From assembly GCA_028871525.1 (NCBI GenBank), contig JAGWMX010000010.1, positions 1 through 45,211 of the forward strand: DNA of 45,211 bases, written 5' to 3'. Below are positions 36,956 through 45,211 of the stretch, piece after piece (position 1 is the stretch's first letter; every line of letters begins with the position of its first letter). The position numbers were made by a program, and so were the translations under genes. This DNA comes from Gammaproteobacteria bacterium (GTDB lineage: Bacteria > Pseudomonadota > Gammaproteobacteria > Nevskiales > Nevskiaceae). Under the pieces are notes generated by a model. The model had not been told where the DNA came from. It made no database searches and saw only the letters and a list, made by a program, of their open reading frames with translations.

Positions 36956-38872
36956 ATGCCGATTCAGATCACCTTGCCCGACGGCGCTACGCGGCGCTTC
37001 GACGCGCCGCCGACGGCGCTGCAGATCGCCCGCGACATCAGTCCCAGCCTGGCCAAGCGCACGCTGCTGTCGCTGGTCGACGGTCAGCCGTGGGATCTGA
37101 ACCGGCCGATCGAGCGCGACGCGCGGCTGGAGCTGCTGGCGCGCGACGACGCGCGCGTGCTGGAGACGATCCGTCACGACGCCGCCCACGTGCTGGCGCA
37201 GGCGGTGCAGGAACTGTATCCCGGCACGCAGATCACCTTTGGGCCGGCAACCGACAGCGGCTTTTACTACGACTTCGTGCGCGACCAGCCGTTTACCGAG
37301 GCTGATCTGGAGAGAATCGAGCAACGGATGCGCGAGATCGTCGCCCGCGATCTGCCGCTGGTGCGCGAAGAGTGGCAGCGCGACGAGGCGATCCGCTGGT
37401 TCCGTGAGCACGGAGAAACCTACAAGACCGAATGGATCGAGCGGGGCATCGCGGCCGATGAAACCATCAGCGTCTACCGTCAGGGCGACTGGCTGGACCT
37501 GTGCCGTGGCCCGCACCTGCCGTCGACCGGCAAGCTCGGCACCGCCTTTAAGCTGACCAAGGTTTCCGGCGCCTACTGGCGCGGCGACGCCCGCAGCGCG
37601 CAATTGCAGCGTATCTATGGAATCGCGTTCGCCGACGAAAAGTCGCTGAAGGAGCGCCTGCGCCAGCTTGAAGAGGCCGAGAAGCGCGACCACCGCCGGC
37701 TCGGCAGGCAGCTCGACCTATTCCACATGCAGGAGGAAGCGCCCGGCATGGTGTTCTGGCACCCCAAAGGCTGGGTGTTGTGGCAGGCGGTGGAGCAGTA
37801 CGTGCGTCGCGTCTATCGCGCCAGCGGCTACCGGGAAGTGCGCGCGCCGCTGATCGCCGACGTGAGCCTGTGGAGGCGCTCCGGCCACTGGGACAATTAC
37901 AAGGAAAATATGTTTTTCACCGAAAGCGAGAAGCGCATCTACGCGGTGAAGCCAATGAACTGCCCTGGCCACGTGCAGATCTACAACGCCGGATTGCACA
38001 GTTACCGTGACCTGCCGATCCGTTACGCCGAGTTCGGTTCCTGTCATCGCAACGAGCCGTCCGGCGCACTGCACGGGCTGATGCGAGTGCGCGCCTTCAC
38101 CCAGGACGACGGCCACATTTTCTGCCTGCCGGAACAGATCGAATCCGAGGTGACGGCGTTCCATCGCCAGGCGATGGGGGTCTATGCCGATTTCGGATTC
38201 ACGCAGGTCACCGTCAAGCTTGCGCTACGGCCCGAAAAAAGGCTGGGCGGCGACGCGGTGTGGGATCGCGCCGAGAACGCGCTGCGCGCGGCGTTGCGTG
38301 CCGCCGGCGTCGAATGGGTTGAGCTGCCGGGGGAGGGTGCGTTCTATGGCCCGAAAATCGAGTATCACCTCAAGGACTCGATCGGCCGCTCCTGGCAGCT
38401 CGGTACCATGCAGGTGGATTTCATGATGCCGCAGCGGCTCGGCGCCGAATACGTGGACGAGCACTCGCAACGTCAGCCGCCGGTGATGCTGCACCGAGCC
38501 ATCGTCGGCTCGATGGAGCGCTTCATCGGTATCCTGATCGAACACTACGCCGGTGCGCTACCCATGTGGCTGGCGCCAGTGCAGGTGACCGTAGCCACCA
38601 TCGTTTCCGACGCCGACACCTACGCCGTGGGCGTAGGTGAGCAGCTCAAGGCCGCGGGCCTGCGCCTCGAGGTCGATGTGCGCAACGAGAAAATCAACTA
38701 CAAGATCCGCGAACATTCGCTGCAGAAAATCCCGGTCATCGCCGTAGTCGGGCGCAGGGAGGCCGACGAAAACACGGTGACGCTGCGCCGGCATGGCGAA
38801 CCGCGGCAGGAAACCCTGGCGCTCGACGTCGTCTGCCGGCAGCTCGCGCAGCAGGCCCAGCCGCCCGCGTAA
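36956..38872 (+). CDS. thrS: Threonyl-tRNA synthetase
   Basis: This 638-residue class II synthetase begins with a TGS domain ([19 protein letters not shown]), then the editing domain with [11 protein letters not shown] and [10 protein letters not shown]. The catalytic core has [19 protein letters not shown] (zinc Cys 336), [19 protein letters not shown] with QDDGHIF, and [22 protein letters not shown] (motif 3). The C-terminal anticodon-binding domain covers about 540-638 and includes [17 protein letters not shown]. The usual downstream genes infC, rpmI and rplT are absent; an M23 peptidase gene follows. ATG 36956 lacks a strong ribosome site but matches the family start exactly. Confidence 0.97.
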   Translation: MPIQITLPDGATRRFDAPPTALQIARDISPSLAKRTLLSLVDGQPWDLNRPIERDARLELLARDDARVLETIRHDAAHVLAQAVQELYPGTQITFGPATDSGFYYDFVRDQPFTEADLERIEQRMREIVARDLPLVREEWQRDEAIRWFREHGETYKTEWIERGIAADETISVYRQGDWLDLCRGPHLPSTGKLGTAFKLTKVSGAYWRGDARSAQLQRIYGIAFADEKSLKERLRQLEEAEKRDHRRLGRQLDLFHMQEEAPGMVFWHPKGWVLWQAVEQYVRRVYRASGYREVRAPLIADVSLWRRSGHWDNYKENMFFTESEKRIYAVKPMNCPGHVQIYNAGLHSYRDLPIRYAEFGSCHRNEPSGALHGLMRVRAFTQDDGHIFCLPEQIESEVTAFHRQAMGVYADFGFTQVTVKLALRPEKRLGGDAVWDRAENALRAALRAAGVEWVELPGEGAFYGPKIEYHLKDSIGRSWQLGTMQVDFMMPQRLGAEYVDEHSQRQPPVMLHRAIVGSMERFIGILIEHYAGALPMWLAPVQVTVATIVSDADTYAVGVGEQLKAAGLRLEVDVRNEKINYKIREHSLQKIPVIAVVGRREADENTVTLRRHGEPRQETLALDVVCRQLAQQAQPPA

Positions 38873-38927
38873 AGTGCCGAATCGTGTGCAGTGCGAGCGG
38901 CCGCGTTCGCGGATTGCGTCAAAGGCA

Positions 38928-39887
38928 GTGCATGCGACCGCGAACGCCCTGTCGCGGATAGCCGGTCTGCAGCCGGATCGAAACCACCGTAGTCGCGCCG
39001 GGGCTGGCTGCGGTGCAGCGTTCGGCGCTAGCGCAGCGAGGCACGTATGCACGCTGTTCGCGTTGCTCGGACTCCAGCTCGTGACCGCCGCGTTCGCCAC
39101 GGCGCAGGAACCGCCTATCACGATTCTGCGCGGGCAGTGGCGCCAGGGTGAGCTTCTACTCGGCCACGCGCCGCCGGGCACACACATCGAGTTTGACGGC
39201 CACGGCGTCGGCTTGACACCCTACGGCACCTTCACCATCGGCCTGGACCGCGACGAGAAATCCCCGGCGGTACTGCAGGTGACCGCCGCCGGCGGCGAGC
39301 AGCGGACGCTGCGCTATCCCGTCGCGCCCGGAAACTGGAAGATCCAGGCCATCAACGGCCTGCCGGAAGCCGAAGTCAATCCGCCGCCGGCTATGCTGGC
39401 GCGCATCCGCCGCGAGGCGCAAGAGATCCGGGCCGCGCGCAGCGTGGCCAGCCCGGCCATCGGTTTCACCGAGCACTTCATCTGGCCGGTGGTCGGTGAG
39501 ATCTCCAGTGTCTTCGGCAGCCAGCGAGTGTTGAACGGCCAACCCAGGCAGCCGCACTACGGTGTCGATATCGCCGTACCCAGCGGCACCCCTGTCAAGG
39601 CGCCCGCCGCCGGCATGGTCCGCTTGGTGGCGCACGATTTCTACTTCACCGGCGGTACGTTGATGATCGACCACGGCCACGGCGTGCAGAGCGTATTCGC
39701 GCACCTGAGCAGGATTCTGGTCGCCGCCGGCGAGCGGGTCGGTCAGGGGCAGGTGGTGGCCCTGACCGGCGCCTCCGGTCGCGCCACCGGGCCGAATCTG
39801 CACTGGGGCGTGAGCTGGTTCGACAACCACGTCGATCCGGCGGCGCTGGCAGGGCCGATGCCGGATCGATCGCCGGATACGCACTGA
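38928..39887 (+). CDS. M23 family metallopeptidase, secreted (start uncertain)
   Basis: This zinc endopeptidase of the LytM fold probably cuts peptidoglycan or regulates amidases. A hydrophobic segment (TLFALLGLQLVTAAFATAQ) acts as signal. The C-terminal peptidase domain has HYGVDIAVPSGTPVKAPAAG (zinc His and Asp) and VFAHLSRI. The last motif reads TGPNLHWGV where most relatives have HLH, so the first His is Asn and only the second, a zinc ligand, is kept. No good ATG precedes the signal; GTG at 38928 is used, and GTGs at 38874 and 38886 are alternatives. About 319 residues from this start. Confidence 0.85.
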   Translation: MHATANALSRIAGLQPDRNHRSRAGAGCGAAFGASAARHVCTLFALLGLQLVTAAFATAQEPPITILRGQWRQGELLLGHAPPGTHIEFDGHGVGLTPYGTFTIGLDRDEKSPAVLQVTAAGGEQRTLRYPVAPGNWKIQAINGLPEAEVNPPPAMLARIRREAQEIRAARSVASPAIGFTEHFIWPVVGEISSVFGSQRVLNGQPRQPHYGVDIAVPSGTPVKAPAAGMVRLVAHDFYFTGGTLMIDHGHGVQSVFAHLSRILVAAGERVGQGQVVALTGASGRATGPNLHWGVSWFDNHVDPAALAGPMPDRSPDTH

Positions 39888-40254
39888 TCGTCAAGTGCGC
39901 GGCGTTTTACCGGCGGTCGCCGGCGAGCTGCGATCGCCACCGCGGCCGCGTGGGCCATGCGCTGACTGTGCCGCCGGCTGCTTCAGACTCCGATCGGCGG
40001 TTCAACGCCGCCGCTCCCTGGCGCCGGTCCGGTGTGCATCGCACAGTCAGGCGAGTGCGAGGGCTTTGCTCGACCCCCCGGCCCGGCGGTATTTGGCCGG
40101 GTGTTCGAAGCGCCCGCGAGCCGTGCTGACCAAGCCCGATCCGGCGCAGTAGCCGTCCCTGGCGCGACGTGTGCAGGCCGGACGCACCCCGGGGCGGCCA
40201 TCCTTGGCCGCCCGTTCGAAGCGCCCGCGAGCAGTGCTCGCGAAGCGGCGCTTC
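39888..40254. other. Intergenic region with two repeat copies
   Basis: These 367 bp between the M23 and HIT genes hold no credible gene. The second half is filled by two copies of the two-hairpin repeat described separately. The first half is G+C-rich with no recognised signal. It probably includes a terminator-like structure for either gene but no T-run. Confidence 0.55.
40071..40135. repeat. Dispersed two-hairpin repeat, degenerate copy
   Basis: CGACCCCCCGGCCCGG...TTTGGCCGGG and GTTCGAAGCGCCCGCGAGC match the other copies. The first hairpin (CCCGGC/GCCGGG) is intact; the second (GCGAGCcgtGCTgac) has decayed. The distal end diverges. Confidence 0.65.
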
Positions 40255-40260
40255 TCACCC
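40183..40260. repeat. Dispersed two-hairpin repeat, complete copy next to the HIT gene
   Basis: This 78-bp copy shares length and order with the E2-linker copy. The first hairpin is a perfect 9-bp GGGCGGCCA/TGGCCGCCC with a TCCT loop, and the second is GCGAGCA-G-TGCTCGC. The end (CTTCTCACCC) covers the HIT gene stop codon (40255-40257). Relative to the E2 copy, paired substitutions in the second stem keep pairing. Confidence 0.75.
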
Positions 40261-40605
40261 CGGCGGCCATTTCAGCGGCCGGCCGGCGAGCACGTGCAGG
40301 TGCAGGTGAAACACGCTCTGGCCGGCGGCGGCGCCGTTGTTGATCGCGATCCGGTAGGCTTCGCCGTGGCCGGCGTCCCTGGCCACCTTGTTGGCTACCA
40401 GCAGCAGGTGACCGAGCAGCGCCTGATCTTCGGCGGTAGTATCGATCAGCCGCGCGATCGGCTTGCGCGGGACCACCAGCAGATGCAGTGGCGCGCCGGG
40501 ATTGATGTCCTTGATGACGACGCAATGTTCGTCCTCGTGAACGAAGCTGGCCGGTAGTTCGCGGTCGATGATGCGCTGGAACAGCGTCTTGGTCGTCTGG
40601 CTCAT
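40255..40605 (-). CDS. HIT-family nucleotide hydrolase (HinT-like)
   Basis: This 116-residue protein has the histidine-triad motif SVFHLHLHVLAGRP near the C-terminus and an N-terminal LFQRIIDRELPASFVHEDE, both typical of HinT-type purine phosphoramidases. INPGAPLHLLVVPRKPI is the conserved nucleotide-pocket strand. It probably hydrolyses AMP-lysine-type or aminoacyl-adenylate phosphoramidates in the cytoplasm, but HIT proteins are hard to assign by sequence. The last codons and stop (PPG-stop) coincide with the end of a repeat copy. ATG 40605 is preceded by a GGAG-like site (cggaggacgc). It faces away from msbA. Confidence 0.93.
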   Translation of the reverse strand: MSQTTKTLFQRIIDRELPASFVHEDEHCVVIKDINPGAPLHLLVVPRKPIARLIDTTAEDQALLGHLLLVANKVARDAGHGEAYRIAINNGAAAGQSVFHLHLHVLAGRPLKWPPG

Positions 40606-40698
40606 GCGTCCTCCGATTCTCGGCAGCAGTTTAGCCTACGGTACCGTCGGGCTATCCGCGCTGACGCCGAGCGCGTGCGCGCGATAAACTCGAGCGTC

Positions 40699-42462
40699 AT
40701 GTCCGAGGCCGATTATCGACCCGCGGCCGTTTACCGGCGCCTGCTGCGCTATGCAGCGCCGTATTGGCGCATGTTCTTGCTGGCGGTGCTGTCGATGGCG
40801 CTGTTCTCGGCGACGGACGGCGGTATGGCCTGGCTGCTCAAGCCATTGACCGACGGCAGCTTCGTCAAACACGATCCGGTGACCATCCGCTGGATGCCGT
40901 GGGCGATCCTCGGCTTGTTCCTGGTCCGCGGCCTGGCCAACCTGGGTTCGACCTATGCGATGGCCTGGCTCGGCCAGAAAGTGGTGGCGACGCTGCGCGC
41001 CGATGTGTTCGAACATCTGTTGTTGGTGCCGGTGACCCACCACGACCGTGCTCGCAGCGCCGATCTGCAGACCAAGCTGACCTACCAGGCGGCGCAGGTT
41101 TCCGACGCTGCCACCAGCGTGCTGACTTCGGTGATTCGCAGCGGCCTGAGCGCACTGGCGCTGCTGGCGACGATGATCTACACCAGCTGGCAGTTGACGC
41201 TGGCGATCTTGCTGATTGTGCCGCCGATCTTCGGCTCGTTCCAGTGGGTCAACCGCCGTTTCCGCACACTGTCCAACCGGATCCAGACTTCCATCGGCGG
41301 CATCAACCACTCGGCCGACCAAGTCATCACCGGCCGCCGGATGGTCAAGGTTTACGGCGGCGAATCGCTAGTGTTGGACGCTTTCGCGCGGATCAACGAC
41401 TACCTGCGGCGGCAGACCATCAAGCTGTCGACCAGCGGCGCGGTCAGCAGCAGCGTGATGGAGCTGCTGGCCGCCACCGGGATCGCGTCGCTGGTATTTC
41501 TCGCCACGCTGCCGGCGCTGCACGAATCGCTGACTGCCGGCGATTTCGTGCGTTTCATCGGCGCCATGTTGATGCTGCGTCAGCCGCTGAGTTCGCTTGC
41601 CGATCTGTCGCAACGTCTGCAGCGCGGACTGGTGGCCGGCGCCGACCTGTTTGTCTTTCTCGACACGCCGCGCGAGCGCGATAGCGGCACCCGGCGGCTG
41701 TCCCGGGCGCACGGCGAGATCGAATTCGCCAACGTCTGCTACCGCTACGACAACTTCGCGACGCCGGCGCTGGACGGCGTCAGCCTGCATCTTGCCGCCG
41801 GCCAGCGGGTGGCTCTGGTCGGCCGCTCCGGCTCCGGCAAATCCACGCTGCTGTCGCTGATTCCGCGCTTTTACGACCCGGATTCCGGCCGCGTGTGCCT
41901 GGACGGTCACGATCTGCGCGAATACCGGCTGGCCGACCTGCGCCGGCAGATCGCGCTGGTGGATCAAAGCGTGGTGCTGTTCAACGCCAGCATCGCCGAG
42001 AACATCGCTTACGGCATCGGGCTGCAGACCGACCAAGAGCGCATCGTCGCCGCCGCCAAGGCCGCCAATGCCTGGGATTTCATCGAGCGGCTGCGTGACG
42101 GTATTCATACGCCCGTCGGTCAGGGCGGCGTGCTGCTGTCCGGCGGCGAGCGCCAGCGCATCGCCATCGCCCGTGCGTTGCTGAAGGACGCACCGATCCT
42201 GCTGTTGGACGAAGCCACCTCGGCGCTCGACAGCGAATCCGAACAGCTGGTGCAGGACGCACTCGGCCGCCTGGTGATCGGCCGCACGGTGCTGGTCATC
42301 GCCCATCGTCTGTCGACCGTGCAGAACGCCGATCGCATCGCGGTGATGCAGGATGGGCGCATCGTCGAACAAGGCACGCACATGGAATTGCTGACGCGCG
42401 ACGGCGCCTACGCGACCCAGTACCGGCTGCAATTTCGCCAGCCGGCTGCGGCAGCGGTATGA
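40699..42462 (+). CDS. msbA: Lipid A exporter, ABC transporter (MsbA)
   Basis: This 587-residue half-transporter flips lipid A-core across the inner membrane. Six transmembrane helices lie in residues 20-315. The ATPase domain has Walker A GRSGSGKST (from about 375), signature [16 protein letters not shown], and Walker B ILLLDEATSALDSESE. DGGMAWLLKPLTDGSF and RRMVKVYGGE are MsbA-like. The family length (580-600) matches. ATG 40699 is used; an in-frame start 24 bp upstream is unlikely. The lpxK gene overlaps its stop by 4 bp (ATGA), the classic msbA-lpxK pair. Confidence 0.96.
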   Translation: MSEADYRPAAVYRRLLRYAAPYWRMFLLAVLSMALFSATDGGMAWLLKPLTDGSFVKHDPVTIRWMPWAILGLFLVRGLANLGSTYAMAWLGQKVVATLRADVFEHLLLVPVTHHDRARSADLQTKLTYQAAQVSDAATSVLTSVIRSGLSALALLATMIYTSWQLTLAILLIVPPIFGSFQWVNRRFRTLSNRIQTSIGGINHSADQVITGRRMVKVYGGESLVLDAFARINDYLRRQTIKLSTSGAVSSSVMELLAATGIASLVFLATLPALHESLTAGDFVRFIGAMLMLRQPLSSLADLSQRLQRGLVAGADLFVFLDTPRERDSGTRRLSRAHGEIEFANVCYRYDNFATPALDGVSLHLAAGQRVALVGRSGSGKSTLLSLIPRFYDPDSGRVCLDGHDLREYRLADLRRQIALVDQSVVLFNASIAENIAYGIGLQTDQERIVAAAKAANAWDFIERLRDGIHTPVGQGGVLLSGGERQRIAIARALLKDAPILLLDEATSALDSESEQLVQDALGRLVIGRTVLVIAHRLSTVQNADRIAVMQDGRIVEQGTHMELLTRDGAYATQYRLQFRQPAAAAV

Positions 42463-43451
42463 GATTGACGGCGCCGGCGTTCTGGTACCGCCAGACCATT
42501 CCACCGCTGTCGCTGCGCCTGCTGGCGCGGGTTTATGGCGTGCTGTCGGCGCGCCGCGCGCGCCGGTTGCGCAGTCTCGCGCGGCGTTTGCCGGTACCGG
42601 TGGTGATGGTCGGCAACGTCACCGTCGGCGGCACCGGCAAGACGCCGTGTGTGGCCTGGCTGATCGAAGAACTGCGTGCGCTCGGCCGCCGTCCCGGGGT
42701 GCTCAGCCGCGGCTATCGCGGCCACGGCCCGTTTCCGCATCTGGTGGCGGCCGGTGATGACCCGAAGCAGGTCGGCGACGAGCCGCTGTGGCTGGCGCAG
42801 CGTTGCGGCGTGCCGGTGGCGGTGGCGCCGGACCGGCTGGCCGCAGCGGCATTGCTGCGGCGCCGGCATCCGCAGGTCGACGTGCTGGTTTGCGACGACG
42901 GTCTGCAGCACTACCGCCTGGCGCGCGACTTGGAGCTGTGCGTGATCGATGGCCGTCTGGGGTTCGGCAACGGCTTTCTGCTGCCGGCCGGGCCATTGCG
43001 CGAACCCAGGACGCGTGCCGCCACCTGTGCGCTGCTGCTGATCAACGGCGCCGACCCAGCGCCCTACGGCGAACACGCGGTGCGGTTCGATCTGACGGTG
43101 GCGATCGCGCGTCGGCTGTGCGACGGCAGCGAGCGGCGGCTGGCCGAGTTCGCCGGCGGCGAAGTGCACGCGCTGGCCGGTATCGGCGCACCGCAGCGGT
43201 TTTTCGATGCGCTGCGCGGCGCCGGCTTGGCGCTGATCGAGCACCCGCTGCCCGACCATGCCGGCCTCGACGCCGCGACGCTGGCTTTTGGCGACCGGCG
43301 CCCGGTGCTGATGACCGACAAGGACGCCATCAAGTGCCGCGGCCTGGCCGACCCCCGGTTGTGGGCGGTGCCGGCGAGGGTTGCGGCCTCGCCGCAGGCC
43401 GCTTCGGCTGTGCGACAATTGCTGCGCACCCTGCCGCATCCGGCAGGCTGA
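42459..43451 (+). CDS. lpxK: Tetraacyldisaccharide 4'-kinase
   Basis: This 330-residue membrane-associated kinase adds the 4'-phosphate to lipid A disaccharide precursor. The P-loop is VMVGNVTVGGTGKTP (near 49-63). The N-terminal anchoring region begins FWYRQTIPPLSLRLLARVYG. SRGYRGHG and VLVCDDGLQHYRLARDLEL hold the further conserved residues, and MTDKDAIKC is typical of the C-terminal part. Its start overlaps the msbA stop (ATGA). The usual gene order msbA-lpxK-ycaR-kdsB is kept. Confidence 0.96.
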   Translation: MRLTAPAFWYRQTIPPLSLRLLARVYGVLSARRARRLRSLARRLPVPVVMVGNVTVGGTGKTPCVAWLIEELRALGRRPGVLSRGYRGHGPFPHLVAAGDDPKQVGDEPLWLAQRCGVPVAVAPDRLAAAALLRRRHPQVDVLVCDDGLQHYRLARDLELCVIDGRLGFGNGFLLPAGPLREPRTRAATCALLLINGADPAPYGEHAVRFDLTVAIARRLCDGSERRLAEFAGGEVHALAGIGAPQRFFDALRGAGLALIEHPLPDHAGLDAATLAFGDRRPVLMTDKDAIKCRGLADPRLWAVPARVAASPQAASAVRQLLRTLPHPAG

Positions 43452-43493
43452 GAACCGAACCAACCTGCGCCAGTATCCTCGCCCTGGAATCTT

Positions 43494-43679
43494 ATGGACA
43501 AGCGGCTGCTCGACATCCTCGTCTGCCCGGTCAGCAAGGCGCCACTGGAATGGCATCCCGAGCTGCAGGAGCTTTGGTGCCGTGCTTCGCGTCTGGCGTA
43601 CCCGGTGCGCGACGATATTCCGGTGATGCTCGAGGAGGAAGCCCGTCCGTTGACCGAGGACGAACTGGGTCGTACGTGA
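43494..43679 (+). CDS. ycaR: Trm112/YcaR-family small protein
   Basis: This 61-residue protein begins [20 protein letters not shown] and has [18 protein letters not shown], matching the YcaR/UPF0434 (Trm112-like) family. Trm112 relatives activate methyltransferases; for bacterial YcaR this is not well established. Of the Cys residues usual for a zinc site only the CP pair and a single later Cys (LWC) are seen. It lies between lpxK and kdsB as in E. coli. Its stop overlaps the kdsB GTG start (GTGA), so translation is likely coupled. Confidence 0.92.
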   Translation: MDKRLLDILVCPVSKAPLEWHPELQELWCRASRLAYPVRDDIPVMLEEEARPLTEDELGRT

Positions 43680-44428
43680 TCGGCTTCACCGTCGTGATCC
43701 CGGCGCGGCTGGCGTCCACGCGACTGCCGCGCAAGGTGCTGCGCCCGATCGGCGGCCGGCCGCTGCTCGAGCACGTATGGCGCGCCGCGTGTGCCAGCGG
43801 CGCCGAGCGGGTGATCGTCGCCACCGACGCCGAGGAAGTCGTCCAGGTCGCGCGCGGTTTCGGCGCCGAAGTGGCGCTGACTTCGCCCGCACACCGCTCC
43901 GGCACCGACCGCCTGGCCGAAGTCGCCCGCCGCGGTGGCTGGCCGCCGCAGCGCATCGTCGTCAACCTGCAGGGCGACGAACCGCTGATGCCGCCGCCGG
44001 CGATCCTCGAGGTCGCCGAACTGCTGCAGCAGGATTCTGAAGCCGATATCGCGACGCTGGCGCAGCCGCTGGCCGCCGTCGACTGGCGCAATCCGAACGC
44101 GGTCAAGGTGGTCCTCGATGCCGCCGGCCGCGCGCTTTATTTCTCGCGTGCGCCGATTCCGTGGCCGCGCGCCGGCCAGGGCGAACAGCCGCCGGCAGGG
44201 CTGGCGCTGCGACACATCGGCATGTACGCGTTTCGCGTCGCCGCGCTGCTGCGCTTCGCCGCCCTGCCGCCGGCGGCGCTGGAAGTCTGCGAGGCGCTCG
44301 AGCAATTGCGCGCGCTGACGCACGGCCTGCGGGTACGCGTCGGCGTCACCTGCAGCCCGCCGGGACGCGGTGTCGATACCGAAGAGGATCTGCGAGAGGT
44401 GGCGCGGTTGCTGGAGACCGGTACTTGA
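43676..44428 (+). CDS. kdsB: CMP-Kdo synthetase
   Basis: This 250-residue enzyme activates Kdo with CTP for LPS inner core synthesis. Signatures are [17 protein letters not shown] at the N-terminus, [34 protein letters not shown] and RHIGMYAFR, in the expected order. The length matches (about 250). The start is GTG at 43676, overlapping the ycaR stop (GTGA); the longer open frame upstream is a shadow of lpxK. The stop overlaps the TTG start of the next gene. The cluster supports an outer membrane with LPS. Confidence 0.95.
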   Translation: MIGFTVVIPARLASTRLPRKVLRPIGGRPLLEHVWRAACASGAERVIVATDAEEVVQVARGFGAEVALTSPAHRSGTDRLAEVARRGGWPPQRIVVNLQGDEPLMPPPAILEVAELLQQDSEADIATLAQPLAAVDWRNPNAVKVVLDAAGRALYFSRAPIPWPRAGQGEQPPAGLALRHIGMYAFRVAALLRFAALPPAALEVCEALEQLRALTHGLRVRVGVTCSPPGRGVDTEEDLREVARLLETGT

Positions 44429-45183
44429 ACGATCCGTTGACCGGCGTGTGGTCGTGGCCGGCGGTCGATAGCGGCGAGGCCGAGTTGCGCCGCGCCGCGC
44501 ATCCGGCGCTGCTGCCGCCGGCGCGGACACCGCGCGGACGCCGGACGCCACTGCGCACCTGGATGGCGGCGCTGTTGCTCGACCATGCGCTGTTACGCAC
44601 GTTTTTCAACACCCGCGTGCGCATCTCGCCCGGCGTCTATCGCTCCTCGCACCCACTGCCGTACCAGCTGCGCAGCGCGCAACGTGCCGGTATCCGCTCG
44701 GTGCTGAATCTGCGTGGAGTCGAGGCGCACGTTGCCGCCAACCGCCTGGAATGGGACTACTGCCGGCGTGCCGGGCTGCGCGTCGTGCATTTTCCTCTGG
44801 GTTCGAGGCAGGCGCCTTACCGCGACGAAGTGCTGGCGCTGATCGCGTTGTTCGAGCGTTTGGAGCGGCCGCTGCTGCTGCACTGCAAGTCGGGCGCCGA
44901 CCGCGCCGGTTTCGCCAGTACGGTGTTTCTGCTGACGCAGACCGGCACGCCGCTGGAAGCGGCGCTGCGACAGCTCAGCTTCTGGCGCCACGGCCACATT
45001 CGCCAGGCCAGAACCGGGGTGTTTGACCGTTTCTTCGACACTTACCGCGCGCACCGCGACGCGCACGGCTCGACGTTTGCGGGCTGGGTGCGCGACGTCT
45101 ATGACCGCGAGCAGTTGATCGCCATGTTCCGTGCCAACTACTGGGCCGACCACGTGGTCGACCGTATTTTGCACCGCGAGTGA
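44425..45183 (+). CDS. Tyrosine/dual-specificity phosphatase-like protein
   Basis: This protein of about 252 residues has the CX5R active-site loop HCKSGADRAG (LLLHCKSGADRAGFAST) of protein tyrosine phosphatases, preceded by a GIRSVLNLRG strand and VYRSSHPLPYQL. These motifs suggest a DSP-like fold with a helical N-terminal region (MAALLLDHALLRTFFN). The substrate could be a phosphoprotein or a phospholipid/LPS intermediate, given its place after kdsB. The TTG at 44425 overlaps the kdsB stop (TTGA); an in-frame ATG at 44563 is an alternative that would drop 46 poorly conserved residues. Last gene in the window; 28 bp follow with no feature. Confidence 0.85.
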   Translation: MNDPLTGVWSWPAVDSGEAELRRAAHPALLPPARTPRGRRTPLRTWMAALLLDHALLRTFFNTRVRISPGVYRSSHPLPYQLRSAQRAGIRSVLNLRGVEAHVAANRLEWDYCRRAGLRVVHFPLGSRQAPYRDEVLALIALFERLERPLLLHCKSGADRAGFASTVFLLTQTGTPLEAALRQLSFWRHGHIRQARTGVFDRFFDTYRAHRDAHGSTFAGWVRDVYDREQLIAMFRANYWADHVVDRILHRE

Positions 45184-45211
45184 CGAGCGCTGCCAAGGCA
45201 CCGCCGCCGTT

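Noticed and set aside
39888-40254. Possible small genes between the M23 and HIT genes
   Set aside because: The frames are made by the repeat copies and show no conserved motif.

Overview
The window looks like a stretch of a high-G+C (about two thirds by eye) gammaproteobacterial chromosome from an organism able to fix CO2 by the Calvin cycle. The evidence is lipid A/Kdo genes (msbA, lpxK, kdsB), Lol and ComEC genes, close gene packing with many ATGA overlaps, and a red-type (form IC) Rubisco operon with its own CbbX activase and a divergent CbbR. No rRNA or tRNA gene, CRISPR array, IS element or phage gene was recognised. I cannot name the genus.

Layout. (1) 1-6.7 kb, accessory: a TIGR03032-like protein cut by the window edge, an Fe(II)/2-oxoglutarate dioxygenase, an oppositely oriented sulfotransferase-like protein and a secreted 1093-residue BNR/Asp-box repeat protein. 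(2) 6.9-10.1 kb: a macrodomain protein and two different, divergently transcribed L,D-transpeptidases; a palindromic repeat forms the C-terminus of the second. (3) 10.1-13.3 kb: agmatine-to-putrescine genes aguA and aguB, with a fatty-acid-hydroxylase-type membrane protein and a small membrane ORF between them. (4) 13.4-19.1 kb: a three-gene branched-chain 2-oxoacid dehydrogenase operon (E1alpha, E1beta, E2), a PAP2 phosphatase and a GT39-type glycosyltransferase. (5) 19.1-23.4 kb: lolC-lolD-comEC. (6) 23.5-27 kb: hisI, a Tyr/Gly-rich lipoprotein, a double-domain QueD-like protein and gltX. (7) 27-36.9 kb: the leftward operon cbbL-cbbS-cbbX-fbp-prk-tkt-gph-fba, with cbbR divergent. (8) 37-40.6 kb: thrS, an M23 peptidase and a HIT protein. 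(9) 40.7-45.2 kb: msbA-lpxK-trm112/ycaR-kdsB and a tyrosine-phosphatase-like protein.

How the genes work together. The cbb operon supplies carboxylation (CbbLS), Rubisco reactivation (CbbX), removal of 2-phosphoglycolate (Gph) and much of RuBP regeneration (Fba, Fbp, Tkt, Prk). Phosphoglycerate kinase, GAPDH and pentose isomerase/epimerase must lie elsewhere. The envelope genes form what is a contiguous lol/comEC/msbA/lpxK/ycaR/kdsB neighbourhood in many gammaproteobacteria. Here about 17 kb holding the Calvin operon and two aminoacyl-tRNA synthetase genes separates comEC from msbA.

The least ordinary signals are dispersed repeats. A roughly 78-bp two-hairpin element occurs three times, once in frame inside the E2 linker and twice next to the HIT gene, with paired base changes that keep a stem. 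A 124-bp palindrome supplies the last 40 codons and the stop of an L,D-transpeptidase. No clearly new defence or biosynthetic system was found; the first 6.7 kb is the part whose function I can least explain.
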